Shown here piece by piece: positions 1-6,367 of a stretch of 12,465 bases of DNA (within the stretch, counting starts at the first letter, position 1; every line of letters begins with the position of its first letter). The DNA lies in assembly GCA_026985785.1 (NCBI GenBank), contig JALSPT010000103.1:1-12465 (forward strand). Direction: 5' to 3'. This DNA comes from Anaerolineales bacterium (GTDB taxonomy: Bacteria; Chloroflexota; Anaerolineae; Anaerolineales; DRMV01). The position numbers and the translations under genes were made by a program. The notes under the pieces are model-generated. The model was not told the DNA's origin. It saw nothing but the letters and a program-made list of their open reading frames with translations, and did no database searches.

Positions 1-683
1 TCATGTTGCCCTGTGTCCACGATTTGCTTCAGGTCTTTGTCAGGGTCAATCCCGGCGCCCAGCATCATCAGTTTGGGCATCACCCAACCGGAGGTGGATT
101 CGGGGTCGGGGCGGCAGAAGGTCTTGCCGACCAGGTCTTTGAGTTCTTTGATACCGGAGTTGGCTTGGGTGATGATCTGCCCGGCGTAAGAAGTGGAGCC
201 ATAGCGCACGGAGGCCAGTGCGACGTCGGCGCAGCCTTTTTCGTGGGCGCGGACGTAGCCAAAGGTGTTCAGCGCGCCCATTTGGGCTTCGCCGCTGCAC
301 ATGGCCTCGATCTGGGCGGCGTAGTCGGTCGGGACGACAGGCTTGATGACCAGGCCGGTTTTGTCCTGGACGTACTGGGCAATCGGCTTAGCTCCAGTGA
401 GCACTTTTTGAGTGTCTTGGGAAGGCGTCAGCACCCAGATGATGGGGTTGTCTTCGGTGCCCAGTTCGGCTTTGGGTGCTTCGGTTGCTGCGGGTGCTTC
501 GGTGGCTGCCGGGGCCTCGGTGGCAGCCGGTGCTTCGGTCGCTGCGGGTGCTTCGGTGGCTGCCGGTGCCTGGGTTGCGGCCGGCGCGGGCGTCGGCGTT
601 CGCTTGCTGCCGCAGGCAGCCAGGACGGTTGCCATCACGATAAGCAACCCGATGATGAGATAGAACTTGCGAAACTTGTGCAT
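1..683 (-). CDS. PhnD-type phosphate/phosphonate ABC transporter substrate-binding lipoprotein, 3' end missing
   Basis: The reading frame starts at ATG 683-681 and stays open to the window edge, giving 227 residues of a protein whose family is usually near 300. Residues 9-20 are a hydrophobic signal segment ending in the lipobox LAAC (21-24), so Cys24 should be lipidated and the protein exported and anchored. Residues 34-69 form a linker of six PAATEA-like units. The mature domain begins near residue 78. It carries hallmarks of PhnD-like binding proteins: TDYAAQIEAMCSG (119-131), a loop near LNTFGYV (138-144) and the ligand-loop motif STSG (196-199) followed by P203. A Shine-Dalgarno AGGAGGAG lies just upstream. 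The protein would capture an oxyanion such as phosphate, phosphite or phosphonate for an ABC importer, but the ligand cannot be read from sequence. No permease or ATPase gene is in view; they may lie beyond the left edge. Confidence 0.85.
   Translation of the reverse strand, partial: MHKFRKFYLIIGLLIVMATVLAACGSKRTPTPAPAATQAPAATEAPAATEAPAATEAPAATEAPAATEAPKAELGTEDNPIIWVLTPSQDTQKVLTGAKPIAQYVQDKTGLVIKPVVPTDYAAQIEAMCSGEAQMGALNTFGYVRAHEKGCADVALASVRYGSTSYAGQIITQANSGIKELKDLVGKTFCRPDPESTSGWVMPKLMMLGAGIDPDKDLKQIVDTGQH
480..587 (-). repeat. Six tandem 18-bp units encoding the PAATEA linker
   Basis: Six consecutive 18-bp units lie in frame inside the lipoprotein gene (480-497, 498-515, 516-533, 534-551, 552-569, 570-587). 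They encode PAATQA once and PAATEA five times. They differ mostly at third codon positions. This is a low-complexity spacer between the lipidated cysteine and the folded domain, of the kind common in lipoproteins of Chloroflexota and Gram-positive bacteria. The direct repeats could change copy number by slippage without breaking the frame. Confidence 0.9.
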
Positions 684-748
684 ACTTCTCCTCCTGACGA
701 AGCGTGAGATGTGCCCTTTCAGGTGAAGGGGCAGGAAAGTGCGCTTTT

Positions 749-777
749 ATCTTACCTGAATTTGTGCTTTATCGCAA
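749..777 (-). promoter_or_regulatory. Predicted sigma70-type promoter of the lipoprotein gene
   Basis: On the minus strand TTGCGA (777-772) and TAAGAT (754-749) are separated by 17 nt, matching four of six consensus bases in each box. Transcription would start near 742 and give a leader of about 58 nt before ATG 683. Its -35 side overlaps the opposing promoter for the Nudix gene. The call is made by eye. Confidence 0.45.
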
Positions 778-790
778 GGGGCGCTAAAAT
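762..790 (+). promoter_or_regulatory. Predicted sigma70-type promoter of the Nudix gene
   Basis: TTGTGC (762-767) and TAAAAT (785-790) are 17 nt apart, with a predicted start near 797. This placement argues against the upstream in-frame GTG at 711 as translation start, because that codon would not be on the transcript. It supports a start at 816-828. Confidence 0.5.
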
Positions 791-815
791 TGAAGCCGTT
801 GGTTATCCCAATGCG

Positions 816-1337
816 ATGGAGGTGAGCGTGGGCGCAGAGGCTCAAAAAGTCGATGCCCGGCGGTATCTGTTGGTGCCGCGCACGCTGATTTTCGTTACCC
901 GCGCGGATGCTGTGCTTTTGCTCCAGGGCGCGCCCGACAAGCGCCTGTGGGCGGGAAAGTACAACGGTGTGGGCGGGCACGTCCAGCGGGGGGAGGATGT
1001 GCTCACCGCGGCGCGCCGCGAATTGTGGGAAGAAACCGGCTTGGAGGCCGATTTGTGGCTCTGTGGGGTGGTGACAATTGATGCTCAGCCGGAACGAGGC
1101 GTCGTGCTGTTCGTGTTTCGGGGGGAGGCGAGAGATCCCAACATGCCTTTACGCCCTTCTCGCGAGGGAGCGGCAAGGTGGGTGCCGTTGACAGGTTGGC
1201 GACAGTTGCCGCTGGTAGAAGATTTGCCCCGCTTGCTGCCGCGAGTGTTGGCGTGTAGCCGGGGCGAGCCCCTTTTTTTTGCCCAATATCGCTATGGTGG
1301 AGATGGGCGTTTGGAGATCACCTTTGTGGATGGTTGA
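816..1337 (+). CDS. Nudix hydrolase (MutT-like)
   Basis: The protein has about 173 residues, the size of a single-domain Nudix enzyme. It carries a complete Nudix box, G-x5-E-x7-REL-x-EE-x-G-L, from GHVQRGE to REL..EETGL (encoded at about 975-1050), whose glutamates bind the divalent metal. Upstream is PRTLIFVTR, the first beta strand of the fold. Nudix enzymes hydrolyse nucleoside diphosphates linked to another group; an oxidised-nucleotide clean-up role is possible but the substrate is not readable. The start is uncertain within 12 nt. ATG 816 is the first in-frame ATG after the predicted promoter. GTG 822 or 828 would begin nearer the conserved fold, and GTG 828 follows the strong Shine-Dalgarno GGAGGTGA (818-825) closely. 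An open frame reaches back to GTG 711 but precedes the promoter. The gene is divergent from the lipoprotein and is probably transcribed alone. Confidence 0.85.
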   Translation: MEVSVGAEAQKVDARRYLLVPRTLIFVTRADAVLLLQGAPDKRLWAGKYNGVGGHVQRGEDVLTAARRELWEETGLEADLWLCGVVTIDAQPERGVVLFVFRGEARDPNMPLRPSREGAARWVPLTGWRQLPLVEDLPRLLPRVLACSRGEPLFFAQYRYGGDGRLEITFVDG

Positions 1338-1342
1338 ACCAT
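1330..1342. promoter_or_regulatory. Perfect 6-1-6 inverted repeat beside the -35 box of the kinase gene
   Basis: ATGGTT-G-AACCAT is a perfect inverted repeat with a one-base centre. It spans the Nudix stop codon and its last base is the first base of the -35 hexamer TTGGCA. The symmetry suits a dimeric DNA-binding protein better than a hairpin, since the loop is too small for full pairing. It could be chance. Confidence 0.3.
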
Positions 1343-1370
1343 TGGCAAATTACCTAACCTATCGTAAACT
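1342..1370 (+). promoter_or_regulatory. Predicted promoter giving a leaderless kinase transcript
   Basis: TTGGCA (1342-1347) and TAAACT (1365-1370) are 17 nt apart. The usual distance from the -10 box puts the transcription start at about 1377, which is the A of the kinase ATG. There is no Shine-Dalgarno before that ATG, consistent with leaderless translation. Confidence 0.55.
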
Positions 1371-1376
1371 ATACCC

Positions 1377-2621
1377 ATGAACGTTGCCGAGATGCTTGCC
1401 GTTGTCCATGATGATTGGATGGAGGCCGCGCTGGAAGGGCTTTCCCAAACGGTGGCCACGCGTGAGGGGTTGCGGCCACAGTTGGAGCGCTTTTTCGAAC
1501 TCCTTCAGCAAACGGCGGCAAGCCACGACGCAGTGTGGATGGATTCGGTCATCTATTTGTGGGTATGGTCGCAGACGTCCACCGACTTGGACAGCGAACA
1601 TACCTCGGTCGTGGGGGTGCTTCAACGCTTGTTGGGCATTACGCTGCAGGTGGCTGCCAGGCATTTTCCGCCGGAGGAGGTGTTGGGGGCGGCGGAAGAA
1701 CTGTTGCAGTATTGGAGCCATATGTTGGAATACGCCACAGAGCAGGAAATTCGCGCTCGTCTTGATCACACCACGGCTGAGTTGGAGCGCGCTCAGCGGG
1801 AACTGGAACGGCTGGATAAATCCAAGTCGGATTTCATCTCCGTAGCGGCGCACGAGTTGAAAACGCCGTTGACGCTGGTCGAAGGTTATGCTGCTATGCT
1901 GCGCGATACCCTGACCTCGGCTGATAAGGGGGTAGCGCTTCAAGCACAGCCGTTTCTGGAAGGGATTTTTCGTGGAAGTAAGCGCATTCGCGCCATTGTA
2001 GACGATTTGGTGGATGTGTCGCTGCTGGACAACGACATGTTGAAACTTTCTTTCCAGCCTTTGTGGTTGGGGCAGATCTTCCGTTCCCTGGCCGATGAAC
2101 TTGCCCCGGTGCTGGCAGAGCGGCGCCTGACCTTGAAAATTCACCACTTCCCCGGCAGCGACCGGGTGCTCTTTGGCGATGTCGAGCGCTTGCAACAGGT
2201 GTTTCGCAATTTGCTCACCAACGCCATCAAATATACGCCGGATGGGGGCAAGATTACGGTGGATGGGCGCTTGTTGGAAGGGTTCGTCGAGGTACTGGTG
2301 ATGGATACCGGCATTGGCATCGACCCGGCTGATCAGCGCATCATTTTCGACAAATTCGGTCGGCTGGGCAACCCATTGACCCATTCCAGCGGGAAAACGC
2401 GCTTCAAAGGGGGCGGGCCTGGTTTGGGGCTGGCCATCGCGAAGGGCATCGTTGAGGCGCATGGGGGCTCCATTTGGGTGGAATCGCCGGGTTACGATGA
2501 GGAAAAATGTCCTGGCTCGACCTTCCACGTTTTGCTACCGTTGCGGGAGGCACCGCCGGAGGACGGTGGTAAAGAGAGTATTTTTGCTAAACTGGCGGCG
2601 TATATCAAAAAAGGAGAGTAG
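1377..2621 (+). CDS. Soluble sensor histidine kinase (HisKA-HATPase)
   Basis: The 414-residue protein has no transmembrane segment or signal peptide, so it should sense an internal cue. Residues 1-120 are a mostly helical N-terminal domain I cannot assign; it faintly recalls RsbRD_N-type helical sensor domains. A coiled coil (about 122-150) leads into the HisKA domain with the H box FISVAAHELKTPLT and phosphoacceptor His159. The HATPase domain is complete: N box N278-xxx-N282, G1 box DTGIGI (310-315), F box around 324-327 and G2 box GGGPGLGLAI (345-354). A short insertion (about 334-344) precedes the G2 box. A C-terminal tail of some 25 residues follows. No receiver domain is fused and no response regulator is adjacent, so it is an orphan kinase; the partner may be the regulator at 9475 or elsewhere. 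It is the first gene of the packed block, 2 nt before the aminotransferase. Confidence 0.9.
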   Translation: MNVAEMLAVVHDDWMEAALEGLSQTVATREGLRPQLERFFELLQQTAASHDAVWMDSVIYLWVWSQTSTDLDSEHTSVVGVLQRLLGITLQVAARHFPPEEVLGAAEELLQYWSHMLEYATEQEIRARLDHTTAELERAQRELERLDKSKSDFISVAAHELKTPLTLVEGYAAMLRDTLTSADKGVALQAQPFLEGIFRGSKRIRAIVDDLVDVSLLDNDMLKLSFQPLWLGQIFRSLADELAPVLAERRLTLKIHHFPGSDRVLFGDVERLQQVFRNLLTNAIKYTPDGGKITVDGRLLEGFVEVLVMDTGIGIDPADQRIIFDKFGRLGNPLTHSSGKTRFKGGGPGLGLAIAKGIVEAHGGSIWVESPGYDEEKCPGSTFHVLLPLREAPPEDGGKESIFAKLAAYIKKGE

Positions 2622-2623
2622 CC

Positions 2624-3796
2624 ATGCAACCAGCCGATCGAATTGCCTCGTTTGGTGCGTATTTTTTTGCCCAATTGGGCAAGCGCATCGCAGCCCTGCG
2701 GGCGGAAGGCCGTGACATTATCCGCATTGACATCGGCGCACCGGACCTGCCGCCCCCCGATTTCGTGGTAGAGGCCATGATCGCCAGCGCCCGCCGCCCC
2801 GATACGCACAGTTACACGGCCTACGGCGGCACACCGGAATTCAAGCAGGCCGTGGCGGCTTACTACCGCACGCGCTTCGGCGTCGACCTGGACCCTGCTA
2901 CCGAGGTGTTGGGGCTCATCGGCTCGAAAGAAGGGCTGTTCCACCTGGCGCAGGCCGTGGTCAACCCCGGCGACGTGGTGCTGGTGCCGGACCCCGGCTA
3001 TCCGACCTACCGCGCCGGCACCCGTTTGGCCGGCGGCGAACTGTATTTCATGCCGCTGGTGCGGGAAAACGGTTTCTTGCCCGACCTGAACGCCATCCCG
3101 GCGGAAGTGCTTCGGCGGGCGAAGATCCTCTGGCTGGATTATCCCAACAATCCGACGGCTGCTGTGGCGCCGCTTTCTTTCTTCGAAGAGGCTGTCGCCT
3201 TTGCCCGGCAGCATGACATCTTGCTGGCGCACGATGCGCCTTATGTGGACGTCACCTATGACGGCTACGAAGCCCCCAGTTTGATGCAGGTGCCGGGGGC
3301 GAAAGAGGTGGCAGTGGAGTTCAATTCGCTCTCCAAAGCCTTCAACATGGCCGGATGGCGGCTCGGTATGATGGTGGGGCACCCTGACGTCGTCCGTTAC
3401 GTCCATGTGTACAAAAGCCAGGTAGATACCTCCCAGTTCCTGCCGGTTTTGCAGGGCGGCATCACGGCGCTCACCGACGAGCGGGTTTGGCCGTGGGTTG
3501 CCGAGCGGAATGCGATCTATCAGGAGCGTCGCGATATCGTGGTTGCTGCTTTGCAGCAGGCAGGCATCGACGTCGACGTGCCCAAGGCTTCTTTGTATGT
3601 CTGGTTCCCCTTGCCGGAAGGCGAAACCGACAGCAAGGCTTTTTGTGAGCGGGCGCTGCTCGAAGCCGGTGTGAGCATGACGCCGGGGGTGGTTTTCGGG
3701 CCCCACGGCGAAGGGTACGTCCGGGTTTCGTTGGGCACGGCCACCGACAAGATGCGTGTTGCGATGGAGCGTTTGGTTGCATGGCTGACAAAGTGA
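2624..3796 (+). CDS. Class I/II PLP aminotransferase, LL-diaminopimelate aminotransferase-like
   Basis: The 390 residues match the length and order of fold type I aminotransferases of the DapL/MTH52 kind. Visible hallmarks are the N-terminal IGAPDLP (37-43), IGSKEG (99-104), PDPGYPTYR (122-130), PNNPT (174-178) with Asn176, HDAPY (203-207) with Asp204 and Tyr207, NSLSK (234-238) with Schiff-base Lys238, GWRLG (244-248), and the carboxylate-binding Arg367. DapL converts tetrahydrodipicolinate to LL-diaminopimelate for lysine and peptidoglycan synthesis, using glutamate as amino donor. The similarity is strong along the whole chain. Differences from the usual DapL pattern (Ala after PNNPT, APY instead of AAY) leave room for a paralogue with another substrate, so no symbol is assigned. 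AAGGAGAG (2611-2618) is the ribosome binding site and overlaps the end of the kinase gene. The 3' end overlaps hflX. Confidence 0.85.
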   Translation: MQPADRIASFGAYFFAQLGKRIAALRAEGRDIIRIDIGAPDLPPPDFVVEAMIASARRPDTHSYTAYGGTPEFKQAVAAYYRTRFGVDLDPATEVLGLIGSKEGLFHLAQAVVNPGDVVLVPDPGYPTYRAGTRLAGGELYFMPLVRENGFLPDLNAIPAEVLRRAKILWLDYPNNPTAAVAPLSFFEEAVAFARQHDILLAHDAPYVDVTYDGYEAPSLMQVPGAKEVAVEFNSLSKAFNMAGWRLGMMVGHPDVVRYVHVYKSQVDTSQFLPVLQGGITALTDERVWPWVAERNAIYQERRDIVVAALQQAGIDVDVPKASLYVWFPLPEGETDSKAFCERALLEAGVSMTPGVVFGPHGEGYVRVSLGTATDKMRVAMERLVAWLTK

Positions 3797-5145
3797 CGCA
3801 GCCAACGCGTCTTCCCCGCGAGAGGGCTTTCTTGGTTGGGGTTTCCCTGCGGGGGAAGCCCCAACTTTTGCCTTTGGAAGAATCGCTTACCGAACTGGCG
3901 CGGCTGGCGGAAACAGCGGGTCTGGAGGTGGTGGGCGAGGCCACCCAGCGCCTGGATCGGCCTTATCCCAAAACGTTTGTTGGCCCCGGCAAACTGGAGG
4001 AAATCAAGGCACTGGTCGAGGAATTTCAGGCCGATGTGGTGATTTTCGACGACGAACTTTCGCCGCGCCATTTGCGCGAACTGGAAAACTATTTTGGGCA
4101 GAAAGTGCGCATCCTCGATCGGACGGCGTTGATTTTGGATATTTTCGCTCAACACGCCCGCACGCGTGAGGGCGCTTTGCAGGTGGAACTTGCCCAGTAC
4201 GAGTACCGCCTGCCGCGCCTCACCCGCGCCTGGACGCATTTGGCGCGCCAGACCGGCGGCGGTGGCGGGCGCGCCGGCCGCATGGGCGGGGTAGGGCTGC
4301 GCGGCCCCGGTGAGCGCCAGTTGGAAGTGGATCGCCGCGATATTCGCCGGCGGATGGCGAACTTGCGGCGGGAACTGGAGAAGGTGCGCGCCCATCGGCA
4401 GCGCCATCGCGCCCGCCGCCGTAAAAACCGCTTGCCCGTAGTCGCGCTGGTGGGGTACACCAACGCCGGCAAGTCCACTTTGCTCAACCGCCTCGCCGCG
4501 GCGGATGTGTACGTCGCCGACCAACTCTTTGCCACCCTCGACCCCACCACCCGCCGCGTCGAACTCCCCGGCGGGCACCTGGCGCTCTTTACCGACACGG
4601 TGGGGTTCATCCAGAAATTGCCTACTTCGCTGGTGGCGGCCTTTCGTGCTACGCTGGAGGAGATTGCCGAGGCCGACCTTTTGCTGCACGTCGTGGACAT
4701 TACCCATCCGCACGTCTCGGCGCAGGCCGAGGCCGTGCTGCGGACTTTGGACGACATTGGCGCGGGGCACATTCCCGTTCTGACCGTGCTCAACAAGATC
4801 GATTTGCTGCCTTCGCCCGAAGCCGCCTCGGCAGCGCTGGCGTCGTTTCCGCGTGCGGTGGCCATTTCGGCGCTGACCGGCGAGGGCGTGCCCCGTTTGT
4901 TGCAAAAGGTGGGTGAGCGCTTGTACGAGACTTATGAGCCGGTGACGGTGGAGTTGCCCTACGAAGAGGGAGGATTGATTGCCCTTTTCCATGAAATGGG
5001 GCAGGTGGAAGAGGCGCAGCACCACCGCGGCGGGGTGCGTATCCGTGGGAGGCTGCCGGGCAGGTTGGTGGCGCGCTATGCGCCGTTTGTGGTACGCGAG
5101 GGCGGGCAGACACCTTCTGACGAAGAGGGCGAGAGCGATGCATAG
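3781..5145 (+). CDS. hflX: GTPase HflX
   Basis: HflX is a ribosome-associated GTPase that in studied bacteria binds the 50S subunit and splits stalled or stressed ribosomes. The 454 residues are in family order. The HflX N-terminal domain (about 15-125) includes KTFVGPGKLEEI (64-75). Then come the glycine-rich linker and basic helical region (about 157-216), and the G domain with G1 GYTNAGKS (225-232), the G2 region FATLDPTTR (250-258), G3 DTVGF (272-276), G4 NKID (338-341) and G5 SAL (363-365). A C-terminal domain of about 75 residues follows, and the last 15 residues are acidic. ATG 3781 overlaps the aminotransferase by 16 nt. GTG 3793 would make a classic GTGA overlap with its stop and is an alternative start. 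The gene is cotranscribed with its neighbours judging by these overlaps; a functional link to aminotransferase or glycosyltransferases is not known. Confidence 0.96.
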   Translation: MADKVTQPTRLPRERAFLVGVSLRGKPQLLPLEESLTELARLAETAGLEVVGEATQRLDRPYPKTFVGPGKLEEIKALVEEFQADVVIFDDELSPRHLRELENYFGQKVRILDRTALILDIFAQHARTREGALQVELAQYEYRLPRLTRAWTHLARQTGGGGGRAGRMGGVGLRGPGERQLEVDRRDIRRRMANLRRELEKVRAHRQRHRARRRKNRLPVVALVGYTNAGKSTLLNRLAAADVYVADQLFATLDPTTRRVELPGGHLALFTDTVGFIQKLPTSLVAAFRATLEEIAEADLLLHVVDITHPHVSAQAEAVLRTLDDIGAGHIPVLTVLNKIDLLPSPEAASAALASFPRAVAISALTGEGVPRLLQKVGERLYETYEPVTVELPYEEGGLIALFHEMGQVEEAQHHRGGVRIRGRLPGRLVARYAPFVVREGGQTPSDEEGESDA

Positions 5146-6361
5146 CCAGCGAGGGAGATGGGCTGCGGGCTGGCTACGGGCGCTCGGCATTGCGCTCGCA
5201 GGGGGGGCTGTCGTTGGCGCGGTGGCTTTTGCTGCGCTTTGGTTGAGCCACCGAACGTCCGGTGGGGAGGCGTTGCGCTATCCGTGGGAGGCTATGCGGG
5301 CTTTTTTGTTCCGTGGCGAAGATCCTTACCGGCTGCTGGCGCTCCTCTATGGGCGCGCCCGGCAAGACGGCGTGCCGTTTTCTCCGCAAATATACCCTTT
5401 TCATGCCGCGCTGGTGTGGTTCGTTCCGCTGGCGCTGGTGCGAGATTTTGCTGTCGCGCGGGCCGTGGCGCTGGTAGGTGGGGGTGTAGGATTGTTGGGG
5501 GCGGCGCGTTGGCTGGCGCGGAGCGTGGGGTGGCAGCCGCGCGGCGGGGAAAAAGTGCTGCTGGTAATGGCTGCGGTGGGGGGCTATGGTGCGATTTGGG
5601 CGTTGTGGCGGGCGGATGTGGCGGTGATGGTGGCGGTGTTGTCAACCGTGGCGCTGGCGGCGCTGCTGGATGGGCGAGATGGCCTGGCCGGCGCGCTGCT
5701 GGCATTGACGTGGGTGCGCCCGGAGCTGGCCGTGGGCGCAACGGTGTGGGCGCTGGCATGGGCGGCTTCGCGGCGGCGCTGGCGATTGTGGGGCGGTTTC
5801 TGGGGGCTCACGATGGCCTTACTGGCGGTTTCGTGGTGGTTTTTGCCTGCCTGGCCTGTGGATGTTTTGCGCTTGAAAATGGCGTTCCCGCCCACCATGT
5901 CGCCCCAACTGGCACTGGCCGCGGCGGTGCCCGGCGTGGGGCGGCAGGTGGCGTGGGCCTTTCGGTTGCTGGTGGCGCTCGTGGTGATGGGGGAGTGGGT
6001 CGCGGCGTGGGGGCGCGAGGTGACGCAGGCTGTATGGGTGTTGGCGCTGACCCTTTGGGGGGCTTTGTTGGTGGGCACACGGGTGGTGGTGGCCGACCAG
6101 GTGTTGCTGGTGCCGTCGTTGGTGTTGCTGATGGCTTACTGGACGACCCATTGGCGACGGTATGGGCGGCAGGCTGCGGCGGTGCTGGTTTTGCTCTGGC
6201 TGGTGCCTGCCGTGCTCTGGGGGCAGGATTTGTTGTCGCCGCGTTGGCCCTCGTTGGGGGCGTATTTGGGGTTGCCGCTGCTCGTGGGGGTGTTGCTGTA
6301 TACCATCCGCTGGTGGACGACGCGGCCGCGCGCCGTGCTCCCTTTTTTGACCGAGGAGTAA
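5138..6361 (+). CDS. Integral-membrane GT-C glycosyltransferase, GT87/DUF2029-like
   Basis: The 407-residue protein is very hydrophobic, with roughly ten predicted membrane helices, the first at about 13-36. After that helix comes a loop with RGEDPYRLL (59-67) and IYPFHAALVWFVPLAL (85-100), which follows the GxDPY...YPP...PLA pattern of polyprenol-phosphate-mannose-dependent GT87 enzymes. Further on are RAD (158-160) and WVRPEL (192-197). Such enzymes transfer a sugar from a lipid carrier to a glycan, lipid or protein on the outer face of the membrane. Donor and acceptor are unknown. The start at ATG 5138 lies inside the last codons of hflX (8-nt overlap) and has GAGGG (5125-5129) at good spacing. 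The open frame reaches back to 4979, but those codons overlap hflX and read as arginine-rich nonsense. The next gene is 6 nt downstream. Confidence 0.72.
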   Translation: MHSQRGRWAAGWLRALGIALAGGAVVGAVAFAALWLSHRTSGGEALRYPWEAMRAFLFRGEDPYRLLALLYGRARQDGVPFSPQIYPFHAALVWFVPLALVRDFAVARAVALVGGGVGLLGAARWLARSVGWQPRGGEKVLLVMAAVGGYGAIWALWRADVAVMVAVLSTVALAALLDGRDGLAGALLALTWVRPELAVGATVWALAWAASRRRWRLWGGFWGLTMALLAVSWWFLPAWPVDVLRLKMAFPPTMSPQLALAAAVPGVGRQVAWAFRLLVALVVMGEWVAAWGREVTQAVWVLALTLWGALLVGTRVVVADQVLLVPSLVLLMAYWTTHWRRYGRQAAAVLVLLWLVPAVLWGQDLLSPRWPSLGAYLGLPLLVGVLLYTIRWWTTRPRAVLPFLTEE

Positions 6362-6367
6362 GCGCCG

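Noticed and set aside
480..587. Possible CRISPR-like array
   Set aside because: The 18-bp units are contiguous without spacers and encode an in-frame PAATEA linker.
711..815. Upstream extension of the Nudix gene to GTG 711
   Set aside because: The extension lies across and upstream of the predicted promoter and has no ribosome binding site; the conserved fold begins later.
1359..2528. Minus-strand open frame opposite the histidine kinase
   Set aside because: The + strand kinase has all catalytic boxes in order, so the antisense frame is incidental.
3520..5190. Long open frame of about 550 codons on the minus strand opposite hflX
   Set aside because: It is antisense to a fully recognised gene, has Arg/His/Gln-rich composition and no family motif. 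It is a by-product of high GC and few antisense stops.
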